A stretch of 7,287 bases of DNA from positions 1-7,287 of the forward strand of contig WREN01000111.1 of NCBI GenBank assembly GCA_009779295.1, given 5' to 3'. The translations under genes were made by a program, and so were the position numbers. The DNA comes from Oscillospiraceae bacterium (GTDB taxonomy: Bacteria > Bacillota > Clostridia > Oscillospirales > CAG-272). Below are positions 1 to 7,091 of this stretch, piece by piece. The stretch's first letter is position 1. Every line of letters starts with the position of its first letter. The notes beneath the pieces are model-generated. The model was given only the letters and a program-made list of their open reading frames with translations. It was not told where the DNA came from and did no database searches.

Positions 1-740
1 AATACTACATCAACGAAAAAGTGCGCGGCGAAGTCATGCGCCATTGCGGCTATTTCATGACCGAATCGACCGGACACTTGTCGGAGTATCTTCCGTGGTT
101 CAGAAAGAATCAAAAGGCTTTGGAGCTCTACTGCGACCAGCCGGATTTCGGCGGCGCAAGCGGCGCGTATTATAAGTTCAGTATCGCGGTGCAGGAAAAA
201 TTCAAACAGATCGACGTTCTTTCTATCGAAACCGGCGAACTTGAACCGCGCAGCAAAGAATACTGCTCGTACATCCTCGAATCCGTAGAAACAAATAAAC
301 CGTTCAAACTGAACGGTAACGTGCTGAACAAGAATTATATCACGAACCTGCCGAATAACGTTTGCGTCGAGATTCCGGTGTTCGTCGATAAAGAGGGAAT
401 CCATCCGACGGTCGTCGGCAACCTGCCCGTGCAGCTCGCCGCGATGAACCAGTCCAACATAACGGTGCAGAACTTGGCCGTCGAAGCGGCTATCAACGCC
501 GATCCGGAACTCGTTTTCGCTGCGGTCTCGATGGATCCGCTGACTTCGTCGGTACTTAACCTGACCGAGATCAGAGACATGACTGCCGAAATGTTTGAAG
601 CTGAATCGGAATGGCTGCCGGAATTTAGCGGCTTGCGGAAAATATTTGATATAACCGTTCCGAAAGATACCGTTCCCGCGCCCGTCCCTGTCGATCCGGC
701 GCTGGCGATTAACAATAGGTTCGGTAAATTAGGCGGCTGA
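1..740 (+). CDS. GH4 family alpha-galactosidase/alpha-glucosidase, C-terminal part (5' end outside window)
   Basis: The reading frame is already open at base 3 and ends at TGA 738-740, so only about 245 C-terminal residues are visible. The first residues read YYINEKVRGEVMRHCGYFMT and continue into a TESTGHLSEYLPW block, which I recognise as typical of glycoside hydrolase family 4 (the MelA/LplD-like alpha-glucosidase/alpha-galactosidase group). Known of the family: cytoplasmic enzymes of about 430-480 residues that use NAD+ and a divalent metal and cleave alpha-hexosides or alpha-galacturonides by an oxidation-elimination route. The NAD-binding Rossmann segment and the metal-binding Cys and His motifs would lie upstream of the window, so substrate cannot be judged. 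The rest is the GH4 C-terminal domain, ending in a Pro/Val-rich stretch and NNRFGKLGG. A GTG at 21 is internal, because homology continues upstream of it. A terminator follows directly. Family call firm, substrate open. Confidence 0.93.
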   Translation, partial: YYINEKVRGEVMRHCGYFMTESTGHLSEYLPWFRKNQKALELYCDQPDFGGASGAYYKFSIAVQEKFKQIDVLSIETGELEPRSKEYCSYILESVETNKPFKLNGNVLNKNYITNLPNNVCVEIPVFVDKEGIHPTVVGNLPVQLAAMNQSNITVQNLAVEAAINADPELVFAAVSMDPLTSSVLNLTEIRDMTAEMFEAESEWLPEFSGLRKIFDITVPKDTVPAPVPVDPALAINNRFGKLGG

Positions 741-759
741 TAACGCATTTTGCGCGTAT

Positions 760-804
760 GGAATCCCCATGTTATCTGCATACAACACGGGGATTCCGTT
801 TTTA
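760..804 (+). terminator. Rho-independent terminator of the GH4 gene
   Basis: Arms of 14 bases at 760-773 and 784-797 pair with a single mismatch around a 10-base loop. The lower stem is a perfect GGAATCCCC/GGGGATTCC, followed by GTTTTTA on the plus strand. It starts 19 bases after the GH4 stop. Read on the minus strand the mismatch becomes a G-U pair, but no T-tract follows, so it should end plus-strand transcripts best. It also sits 12 bases beyond the stop of the convergent FG-GAP gene and may slow transcription there. Confidence 0.85.
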
Positions 805-809
805 TCGGT

Positions 810-1850
810 TTATCGTTTGTTGTAAAAAACGTAAAGCCCTTCTTTTCCGGGCGCGATTATATCTTTGTATCCGTTTCCGGTCAGATCCTCAAGCCAGAAG
901 TAAATCCCGACGCCAGACGCCTTATCAGCCGCACCGTAATCAAGCGTGATCTTATCGAAAACAATCTCGCCCGACGGGCATTTTTTTATTTTGAAAATAT
1001 ATGTGCCTATGGGGTTATGTTCGCCTGGATCGTTGCCGTTATGGGCGAAATGGCGCGCGCCGGTGATAAGTTCGGGTTCGCCGTCGTTGTCGATATCGCA
1101 AAGTTCCATAGCATGGTACTGCGAACACACCGTGTCAATTTCGTGACGGATAAATTCTCCGTTTTTCTGTTCATACCGCCACAAACCGTAGTTATGTCCC
1201 GCACCGACGATAAAACCGTTGCCGTAGCCGAGTATCGGAACGCTTGCGCCCGGTATTTCGAATCCTCCATGGAACTTCCAATTAGAGCTGTAAACGTCCT
1301 CCGGCTGTTCAAGCCAACCGTTCCAAAGAATAATGTCGGTTCTGCCTTCGGCGCCACTTAAATTTCCGAATCCCATACCGTGACCCGCATTTGCCGTGCC
1401 GATTACATAACGCGTGAATTCGCCGTTCGTCAGCTTGAAAAAGCATTGCGATTCGCCGGGTACGTTCGGAAAAATTTCGACCGTACCGCAGTTGTCGATG
1501 TCATAAAACCTGATCGTTTCGATATTTGACATCGTTTCAATTTTATGGAGTTTCCATTCGCCGCCTGATATGCCTGGGTTTTCGCGCCAGAACAATCCTT
1601 CCGACCACCATGATCCCGTGATGATGTCAAGGTAACCGTCGCCGTTTACATCCAGCGGATAATCCGAGAAATCATGGACGTAATTGCCGTCGTATTCAAT
1701 GTCGCAGATTTTAGTTTTTTTTCCGAAATTTTCTCCGGAATACATAAATTCACCGCAAATGATCTCAATTTTGCCGTCGTTGTTGAAATCTGCGGCGGAA
1801 CATGCTTCGCATTTGTTTTCTTTGTCGATTAAAACTCTTTCGAAATTCAA
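810..1850 (-). CDS. FG-GAP/VCBS-type seven-blade beta-propeller protein, cytoplasmic, function unknown
   Basis: A protein of 346 residues built almost wholly of FG-GAP/VCBS-like blades. Acidic calcium-type loops occur at residues 21-29 (DFNNDGKIE), 67-75 (DVNGDGYLD), 117-125 (DIDNCGTVE), 252-260 (DIDNDGEPE) and 322-330 (DLTGNGYKD). Degenerate blades near 162-173 and 208-224 bring the count to seven. No signal peptide or membrane segment is seen, and nine cysteines fit a cytoplasmic site. Histidines sit in motif-like loops: H157 (AGHGMG), H219 (GAGHNYG), H246, H267 and H270 (in ARHFAHNGNDPGE). From memory, such loops recur in uncharacterised VCBS proteins of Planctomycetota-like genomes and recall the propeller of fungal aldos-2-ulose dehydratase/isomerase; an enzyme acting on an oxidised sugar is therefore possible but unproven. 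The TTG start at 1850-1848 is chosen for its Shine-Dalgarno; an upstream ATG at 1973 would overlap the preceding gene by more than 100 bases. It is the last gene of the minus operon, 14 bases after its neighbour. Confidence 0.82.
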   Translation of the reverse strand: MNFERVLIDKENKCEACSAADFNNDGKIEIICGEFMYSGENFGKKTKICDIEYDGNYVHDFSDYPLDVNGDGYLDIITGSWWSEGLFWRENPGISGGEWKLHKIETMSNIETIRFYDIDNCGTVEIFPNVPGESQCFFKLTNGEFTRYVIGTANAGHGMGFGNLSGAEGRTDIILWNGWLEQPEDVYSSNWKFHGGFEIPGASVPILGYGNGFIVGAGHNYGLWRYEQKNGEFIRHEIDTVCSQYHAMELCDIDNDGEPELITGARHFAHNGNDPGEHNPIGTYIFKIKKCPSGEIVFDKITLDYGAADKASGVGIYFWLEDLTGNGYKDIIAPGKEGLYVFYNKR

Positions 1851-1856
1851 TATAAA

Positions 1857-1866
1857 CCTCTCCTTT
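1857..1866 (-). promoter_or_regulatory. Ribosome binding site fixing a TTG start
   Basis: On the minus strand AAAGGAGAGG lies six bases before TTG at 1850-1848. It overlaps the TAA stop of the upstream propeller gene (1867-1865), which suggests coupled translation. No ATG in frame has such a site, so TTG is the likely start of the FG-GAP gene. Confidence 0.8.
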
Positions 1867-3244
1867 ATAAAATAATACCGGTGATTGCCCTGAAATTTTC
1901 GATTTTGTGGAAAGTAGAGTAGTTTGCGTCGTGAAAATTCCTCGGATTGTTGAATCCCGTGCGTGACAGACATAATATATCGTCTCCGTCTATTATAAAA
2001 CTGATATACTGAAACCCGACTTTATGCGGGTCGAGATGTGAATAATCAAGCAAACGGCACACAGTCCGCCAATTATACAGATCGTCGGAAACCGCGAGCG
2101 ACAGAATGTTGCGCCCCTGATGTTCATAAGTTCCCGTGATTATTGAAAAATATTTCCGCGACACTTCATCGTATCTTATCTCGAACTTCGATAAATTGCC
2201 CTCGAAATCTATAACTTTAAAAAATTCGAGAGACTTTTCGGGATCGTTACATTTCAGCACAACCGCTTTGCCGTATGAAGGATTGCAGCCGTTCGTCTGA
2301 TATCGCAGGATATTCACGAGTTCGCCGTTCGGAGTGACTACGGCGTTGCCTTCTAAACAACCATAGCTTTTTCCCTCTACCGTGCCCGACCATGAACTGC
2401 TGTACGGTATCGGTTCGGTTATCGACCAGTTTTCAGCGTTCAAAAGATCGTCGTTTTCGTCGATTGACAGCAAACACGACGCGTGTCCGCCGATATGCCA
2501 TGAACCGTAATCAACGCCTGTCCAGAGCCTGCCGCCAAACGGCGTTACAACCATCGGCGCTTTATGCCAGCCGGCGGCTTTGTTTAAACAGCTCCCGCGC
2601 GCGATAACCGTCGGCATACAGAAACTCCTGCCGCCGTCGGTCGAGCTGCCGATGAGGATGTCGCCGTATTCCGTTGACATCGCGAGCATGTAAACCGCGC
2701 CGCTATGCAGGAACAGTTTACCCCAGAAACACGGGAATAGTTCCGTCAGGTGTTCCCATGTTTTCCCGCCGTCACAGGATTTGTAAATCAGCGTGAGATT
2801 TTGCGGAGCCCCTCCTTCGAAAACGTCCATAGACGCGAGTAATGTTCCGTCTTCAAGTTTTAAAAGCGACGGTGAACATAAAGAACTGCCCGAAAATTTA
2901 TATATATCGTCCTCCGGGTGCAGATAGTTTACAACAATACCCGGAACAAATCCCGTTCGGAACAACCGCGTATTGCTCCTGCCTTTATCGCATGAAACGT
3001 ATACTTCATAATCGTGTTCGTCGTCAAGATTATCAATTACAATCGTATTTGATCTTGTTTCGAGAGAACTTTCACCTGTTTCCCCTCTTTTTTTGTAAGT
3101 TACAGTAAATAATCCCTCATATTCTGAAAACCAACTCAACGACACGCACCCGACTCCCGGCGCGATCTTTGATATGTATACCGCGTGATTGGCGTGAAGC
3201 GCAGGATGATACGGTCTGAAACTCCATGTGTTTATACCCTTCAT
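1865..3244 (-). CDS. Sialidase-fold (Asp-box) beta-propeller protein with FnIII-like N-terminus, function unknown
   Basis: 459 residues. Residues about 20-100 look like a fibronectin-III-type module (VSLSWFSEYEGLFTVTYKKR, then DNLDDEHDYEVYV). Residues about 105-459 form a sialidase/BNR-like propeller with Asp boxes at 156-163 (SCDGGKTW) and 201-208 (STDGGRSF). Where sialidases carry the arginine of the RIP motif, this protein has C123-S-P-S-L followed by LEDGTLLAS, so true sialidase activity is unlikely. A glutamate-to-arginine element (E298 in CLEGN, R314 in ILRYQT) remains where the family keeps active-site residues. The C-terminus has a striking SRTGFNNPRNFHDANYSTFH motif (427-446), which I recall as conserved in uncharacterised sialidase-like proteins of gut and environmental bacteria. 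There is no signal peptide, and 13 cysteines argue for the cytoplasm. ATG at 3244 has AAAGGAG (3262-3256) 11 bases upstream. It lies 22 bases after the binding-protein gene and 14 before the FG-GAP gene. Fold fairly sure; reaction unknown. Confidence 0.85.
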   Translation of the reverse strand: MKGINTWSFRPYHPALHANHAVYISKIAPGVGCVSLSWFSEYEGLFTVTYKKRGETGESSLETRSNTIVIDNLDDEHDYEVYVSCDKGRSNTRLFRTGFVPGIVVNYLHPEDDIYKFSGSSLCSPSLLKLEDGTLLASMDVFEGGAPQNLTLIYKSCDGGKTWEHLTELFPCFWGKLFLHSGAVYMLAMSTEYGDILIGSSTDGGRSFCMPTVIARGSCLNKAAGWHKAPMVVTPFGGRLWTGVDYGSWHIGGHASCLLSIDENDDLLNAENWSITEPIPYSSSWSGTVEGKSYGCLEGNAVVTPNGELVNILRYQTNGCNPSYGKAVVLKCNDPEKSLEFFKVIDFEGNLSKFEIRYDEVSRKYFSIITGTYEHQGRNILSLAVSDDLYNWRTVCRLLDYSHLDPHKVGFQYISFIIDGDDILCLSRTGFNNPRNFHDANYSTFHKIENFRAITGIIL

Positions 3245-3266
3245 GTTAAATTATTCTCCTTTAGTT

Positions 3267-4736
3267 TTAGTTGAAATTTTCAACGGCTGTTTTAATCGTC
3301 GCGTTATACGAATCGATATTCGCCTCGATCTGCGAAATTATGTTGACATCGTTATTTGTCAGCGCGTTCCTGAAAAGTCCGTCAACGCCTTGTCCGCTTG
3401 TCCACATTATCAACACGGGGTCGATTATCAGCTTGTTGAATATAATATCAAGCATTTCCTGCGATTCGTTGTCGAGAGCGAATTTCGTTTTAAGTGTGAT
3501 GTCGTAATATGCCGGACGCACGAGGTTATACGACTGATAAGCCATGTCCTCGAGTATCCGTCCGGCTAAATCGGTATTATCGTTCGTTATAGGTACGCAC
3601 ATAGCCGTCGCGTTGCTCGCGTGCATACTGGAGATGTAATCATCCTGATTTGAATCGTACTTCGGATTCGGTAATATTCCGTACTCCGTTTCGACAGAGC
3701 GCAGGGGTATCGTACCGTATATATTATTTATCATAAATATACATCTGTTTTCCGCGAACATATCCATTTGTAGCTGTACAATACTGGGAACGTTTTTCAC
3801 CTGAGTTACATTTATTGTACACGTTGGATCGCTTGACAAGTTTATTATTTTCATAATAACGTTATACGTCCGTTCGTCGATTGCCGGGAAATAAGGCACG
3901 TCGCCGGCGTCTTTTTTCACAAATATACTGCCGCAGCCGTAAAAGAATACCTGCCACGCATACGAAGAACTGCTCAACCCGAATCTGTCATTGTGATCGA
4001 TTACGCCGTCGCCGTTTATATCGGTTGTATACGCTTTGCACATTTCGGACAGCTTATCCATCGTCCATTTGTTTTCTTTTACGAGAATATATGGGTTATC
4101 AAGGTGGAGATCTGTAATAGGTTTTTTGTTAAAGAAGAGACATGTCGCCGTATTGAAAGCTCCTAAATTCATATCGCCGACGATATAATGGTTCTTCCCC
4201 TTAACCGAAGATTCCTTCATCGCGCTTTCCATCCACCACGGCTTCGAAGGATCGATATGCGGGATTGATTTAATGTCGTACAAAAATCCCTGACTCGCTA
4301 AAGCGAAAGATTCATTGAGCGCCAGCGCTATAACTGAGTATAAATCGTCGCCTGAAGCGCACGCTTTAATAACTTTGCTTTTCATATCAGCTCCGGTAGC
4401 GGACGAATTTTCGGAAACTATTTTGATATTGTATTTCTCTTCCAGAAACAAATTCCTCGTATATACAGCGTCGTTAATGATTTCGCCGTTTTGTTCGTCC
4501 GCCGCAAATTCTGCGATAGGATGGGAGTTATAACTTTCGGATACTTCCCTGTTTAAAATAACGAAATCCCTTCCGCCGCCGTCGAGCGCTTCTATTTCGG
4601 GCATGGATTCCGTTTCCGACGCGGTGGTAAAGGCTTGTGTTTCTTTTTCAACTATATCTGTATTTGCGCCGCATGAAAACAACATGTTAACCGCCGTACA
4701 TGCGATAAGTAAGATTGCAGCTTTTTTATTAATCAT
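3267..4736 (-). CDS. ABC transporter sugar-binding lipoprotein (family 1 extracellular solute-binding protein, LplA-like)
   Basis: 489 residues from ATG 4736. The N-terminus is a lipoprotein signal: basic MINKK, a hydrophobic run, then lipobox LFSC with the modified cysteine at C22 and a Ser/Thr/Glu-rich linker (about 23-50). The mature part reads as a large family-1 solute-binding protein: paired LEEKYNIKI, a PWW motif near residue 166, KENKWTMDKL near 220-228, and an EF-hand-like loop DINGDGVIDHND at 239-250, a calcium-site insertion common in the LplA-type group. Such proteins bind oligosaccharides outside the membrane and pass them to an ABC permease. An in-frame ATG 39 bases upstream (4775) lacks a Shine-Dalgarno sequence and lies upstream of the predicted transcription start, so it is rejected. 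This is the first gene of the minus operon. No permease or ATPase follows, so partner permeases must be encoded elsewhere. The ligand cannot be read from sequence. Confidence 0.92.
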   Translation of the reverse strand: MINKKAAILLIACTAVNMLFSCGANTDIVEKETQAFTTASETESMPEIEALDGGGRDFVILNREVSESYNSHPIAEFAADEQNGEIINDAVYTRNLFLEEKYNIKIVSENSSATGADMKSKVIKACASGDDLYSVIALALNESFALASQGFLYDIKSIPHIDPSKPWWMESAMKESSVKGKNHYIVGDMNLGAFNTATCLFFNKKPITDLHLDNPYILVKENKWTMDKLSEMCKAYTTDINGDGVIDHNDRFGLSSSSYAWQVFFYGCGSIFVKKDAGDVPYFPAIDERTYNVIMKIINLSSDPTCTINVTQVKNVPSIVQLQMDMFAENRCIFMINNIYGTIPLRSVETEYGILPNPKYDSNQDDYISSMHASNATAMCVPITNDNTDLAGRILEDMAYQSYNLVRPAYYDITLKTKFALDNESQEMLDIIFNKLIIDPVLIMWTSGQGVDGLFRNALTNNDVNIISQIEANIDSYNATIKTAVENFN

Positions 4737-4741
4737 GTAAA

Positions 4742-4748
4742 CCTTCCT
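4742..4748 (-). promoter_or_regulatory. Ribosome binding site of the binding-protein gene
   Basis: AGGAAGG on the minus strand, five bases before ATG 4736. It selects this start over the in-frame ATG at 4775. Confidence 0.8.
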
Positions 4749-4766
4749 ATAAAATATAATAATTAT

Positions 4767-4795
4767 ATTATACATGATTTTTATTAAATTGTCGA
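4767..4795 (-). promoter_or_regulatory. SigA-type promoter of the minus-strand operon
   Basis: On the minus strand TCGACA (4795-4790, five of six bases match TTGACA), a 17-base spacer, and a perfect TATAAT (4772-4767). Transcription should start near 4760 and give a leader of about 25 bases. It would drive the binding protein and both propeller genes. Confidence 0.8.
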
Positions 4796-4824
4796 TAGTT
4801 TTACCGTTTATTTTTTCGCCGTAA

Positions 4825-4853
4825 TTGACATATTATTTAGATTATGCTATAAT
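4825..4853 (+). promoter_or_regulatory. Consensus extended -10 SigA-type promoter of the fucosidase operon
   Basis: TTGACA at 4825-4830, a 17-base spacer and TATAAT at 4848-4853, with TG at 4845-4846 giving an extended -10. All twelve hexamer bases match consensus. Predicted start near 4860, leader about 38 bases. Its -35 box lies 29 bases from that of the divergent minus promoter. A promoter this strong would normally need repression, but I could not identify a convincing operator. Confidence 0.85.
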
Positions 4854-4877
4854 TTAATATATAAAATATAAAAATGC

Positions 4878-4883
4878 GGGAGG
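4878..4883 (+). promoter_or_regulatory. Ribosome binding site upstream of the fucosidase start
   Basis: GGGAGG is the only strong Shine-Dalgarno before the GH29 gene. An ATG at 4874 lies upstream of it and so cannot use it. ATG 4898 follows at a long 14-base spacing; a rare ATT codon at 4889 would have a 5-base spacing. I take ATG 4898 as start, with some doubt. Confidence 0.6.
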
Positions 4884-4897
4884 TTAAAATTTCAAAT

Positions 4898-6145
4898 ATG
4901 ACAGATATGACAAAATCGATCGAAACAGCGGCGAAAATAGTTCCTTCAGAAAAACAGTACAACTGGCAGACGACAGAATTTTACGCGTTCGTGCACTTTG
5001 GCGTGAACACGTTTACCGGCAGGGAATGGGGTGACGGAACCGAAGACCCTGCGATATTCAACCCCGTTAAACTTGACGCGGAACAATGGGTAAACGCGGT
5101 AAAATCGGCGGATATGCGCGGATTGATATTAACGGCTAAGCACCACGACGGATTTTGTCTGTGGTCGTCAAAATATACGGAACACAGTGTAAAGAACAGT
5201 CCGTATAAAAACGGCAAAGGCGATATCGTGCGTGAAACAGCCGAAGCATGCAAAAAAGGCGGAATCAAGTTCGGCGTGTATCTTTCTCCGTGGGACAGGC
5301 ACGAAGCGACGTACGGAAGCGGCGCGGCATACGATGAATATTACATAAACCAGCTCACGGAATTGCTTACGCAGTACGGCGGGATTTTTGAGATATGGTT
5401 TGACGGCGCCTGCGGCGAGGGTCCGAACGGCAAAAAACAGGTTTACGACTTTACATCATATTTTGAAGTTTGCAACAGGCTGCAACCGGAAGCGGTTATC
5501 TTCGGCGGACCGGACATACGTTGGTGCGGCAACGAAGCGGGCGATACCAGAGACGCGGAATGGAGCGTTATTCCCGTAAAACATCGTTCGGTTATGGAAC
5601 CGGATCTCGGAAGCAGAGAGGTAATTGAACGCGTCACAGAATTTAAATGGTTTCCGTGCGAAACAGATACGTCAATCCGGCCCGGATGGTTTTATCATGC
5701 GGAAGAGGACGGGAAAGTTCGTCCGCTTGAGGAATTGATGAATATATATTATAAGAGCGTAGGCGGAAATTCGTCATTGCTTCTGAATATACCGCCTGAT
5801 AAAAACGGACTGTTCCATGAAAACGACGTGAAACGGCTAAAAGAAATAGGCGACAGGATCAGAAACGAATTCGCCCATAACTATGCGCCGGTTGATATAG
5901 AGCTTGACATGAAATTTGACGATCCCGTCGAAGTATCCAAAATTGTCCTTATGGAAGATATAAAAATCGGACAACGCGTGGAAACTTTTTCAATATACGC
6001 GGACGGAATTAAAATTTATGACGGTAAAACAATCGGATATAAACGCATAGCCGTTTTGGAAAACAAAATTCTGACCGATAACATACGGATAGAAATAACG
6101 CAGTCAAGACTTGAACCTAAATTTACTTTTATAGGAGTGTATTGA
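4898..6145 (+). CDS. GH29 alpha-L-fucosidase, subfamily-B type, cytoplasmic
   Basis: 415 residues from ATG 4898. The N-terminal two thirds is a GH29 barrel: WQTTEFYAFVHFGVNTFT (23-40), the fucose-pocket motif KHHDGFCLW (81-89), GVYLSPWDRHE (126-136) and EIWFDGACGEGPNGK (165-179) with the nucleophile as D169. E213 in GPDIRWCGNE lies 44 residues on, matching the nucleophile to acid/base distance of subfamily B (the alpha-1,3/1,4-fucosidase group), and the GNE context also fits. Known of that group: retaining enzymes releasing fucose from branched Lewis-like structures. The C-terminal 80 residues (about 335-415) look like a short beta-sandwich, galactose-binding-like domain; the protein is somewhat shorter than many GH29 enzymes. 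There is no signal peptide, so the substrate must be imported or the enzyme released otherwise. It is first gene of the plus operon behind a very strong promoter. Family firm; linkage preference inferred. Confidence 0.94.
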   Translation: MTDMTKSIETAAKIVPSEKQYNWQTTEFYAFVHFGVNTFTGREWGDGTEDPAIFNPVKLDAEQWVNAVKSADMRGLILTAKHHDGFCLWSSKYTEHSVKNSPYKNGKGDIVRETAEACKKGGIKFGVYLSPWDRHEATYGSGAAYDEYYINQLTELLTQYGGIFEIWFDGACGEGPNGKKQVYDFTSYFEVCNRLQPEAVIFGGPDIRWCGNEAGDTRDAEWSVIPVKHRSVMEPDLGSREVIERVTEFKWFPCETDTSIRPGWFYHAEEDGKVRPLEELMNIYYKSVGGNSSLLLNIPPDKNGLFHENDVKRLKEIGDRIRNEFAHNYAPVDIELDMKFDDPVEVSKIVLMEDIKIGQRVETFSIYADGIKIYDGKTIGYKRIAVLENKILTDNIRIEITQSRLEPKFTFIGVY

Positions 6146-6146
6146 T

Positions 6147-7091
6147 ATGAAAACAAAACCTGTAATCCGCAAACTTGGCACTGTTGATCTTGATATGGTA
6201 GAAATCAATCCGCTTGTCATAAACGGCAGGCTGTACCGTTTTGAGTCCGTTCGCGGAAATTATCACGCGAACGGACTGGGCTATCCGTATTTTCGTTTTA
6301 TCGACGCCGGAACGGGAATTTCCACGCCGCCTTTTGCGCCGTATCATACTTTCGGGTGTGCGTTTCACCATGACGGCGTAACCTATGTATCCGGTTCGCT
6401 GACGGACAACGCCAGCAAGGAAAGAGATACGATAAAAATCTTCCGTTCGTCCGATTTGATAAACTGGGAAGAAAAAACATCGTTAAAACTGCCCGGATGG
6501 GGGATATTCAACACGTCAATATGTAAAGGCAGGGACGATTTCGTCATGGCTTTCGAAATCGATTCCCCGCCTGAGGAATGCGGCGTAGGTTTTACCATAA
6601 GATTCGCCGTTTCGGACGATTTGTGGAACTGGGAACTTACCCCTTCGGAATGTGTGTACGCAAAAGACAGGTACACAGCCTGTCCCGCGATCCGTTATCT
6701 TCCGGAGGACGGATATTACTATATGATCTACCTCGAACATTTACCCGGATGGGGATTTGCGCCGTACATTACGCGAAGCGCGGACCTGATAACGTGGAAA
6801 CTCAGTCCGGTGAATCCTGTTTTGATGTATGACGATCTTGAAGATAAGAGGATGGCGAATCACAATTTTACGGAAGAACAGCGGAAATATATAGAAAACG
6901 CTATAGATATAAACAACAGCGATGTAGATTTATGCGAATATCAGGGACGCACCATAATAAATTACAGCTGGGGAAATCAATTCGGCAGCGAATTCCTTGC
7001 GGAAGCGGTATATGAGGGCAGCCTGCCGGAGTTCTTACGCGGCTTTTTCGAAGGCTGGGACAAACCTGTTTCATACCCGATCGATTTTTAA
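6147..7091 (+). CDS. Putative glycosidase of the GH43/GH32/GH117-like beta-propeller fold, uncharacterised family
   Basis: 314 residues, beginning one base after the fucosidase stop, with AGGAG at 6133-6137 inside the end of that gene nine bases before the ATG; translation is probably coupled. Repeated blade motifs FRSSDLINWEE (99-109), FAVSDDLWNWEL (153-164) and TRSADLITWKL (209-219) are typical of five-blade glycosidase propellers. Acidic residues in motif-like places include E19 (MVEINPL), E137 (AFEID), and D259, D261 and E264 (NNSDVDLCEYQG). The latter leads into INYSWGNQFGSEFLAEAVYE (271-290), a block I recall from uncharacterised proteins of Planctomycetota and gut bacteria. No signal peptide, so cytoplasmic. 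I cannot place it in a numbered GH family. Context suggests it works with the fucosidase on the same oligosaccharide, as hydrolase, phosphorylase or binding protein. Confidence 0.85.
   Translation: MKTKPVIRKLGTVDLDMVEINPLVINGRLYRFESVRGNYHANGLGYPYFRFIDAGTGISTPPFAPYHTFGCAFHHDGVTYVSGSLTDNASKERDTIKIFRSSDLINWEEKTSLKLPGWGIFNTSICKGRDDFVMAFEIDSPPEECGVGFTIRFAVSDDLWNWELTPSECVYAKDRYTACPAIRYLPEDGYYYMIYLEHLPGWGFAPYITRSADLITWKLSPVNPVLMYDDLEDKRMANHNFTEEQRKYIENAIDINNSDVDLCEYQGRTIINYSWGNQFGSEFLAEAVYEGSLPEFLRGFFEGWDKPVSYPIDF

Noticed and set aside
21..23. GTG at 21 as the start of the GH4 gene
   Set aside because: GH4-like sequence continues in frame upstream to the window edge and the visible part lacks the N-terminal half of the enzyme.
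335..781. Minus-strand open frame of 148 codons inside the GH4 gene
   Set aside because: The opposite strand encodes clear GH4 sequence; the Ser/Thr/Ala-rich translation is typical of an antisense shadow.
750..1361. Plus-strand open frame of 203 codons
   Set aside because: It starts inside the terminator region and runs antisense to the FG-GAP gene, whose repeats are clearly real on the other strand; the translation shows no recognisable domain.
1851..1973. ATG start at 1973 for the FG-GAP protein
   Set aside because: The extra 41 residues overlap the upstream propeller gene in another frame and resemble no FG-GAP sequence; the TTG at 1850 has a strong Shine-Dalgarno at good spacing.
1865..3244. 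Calling the Asp-box propeller a sialidase (NanH/GH33)
   Set aside because: The RIP arginine is missing and there is no secretion signal, so only the fold is supported.
3987..4022. Dockerin or cellulosome link from the DINGDGVIDHND loop in the binding protein
   Set aside because: Only one such loop is present, inside a solute-binding fold where a calcium-loop insertion is common; dockerins have a duplicated motif.
4315..4533. Short plus-strand frame antisense to the binding protein
   Set aside because: Antisense shadow without a ribosome binding site or domain.
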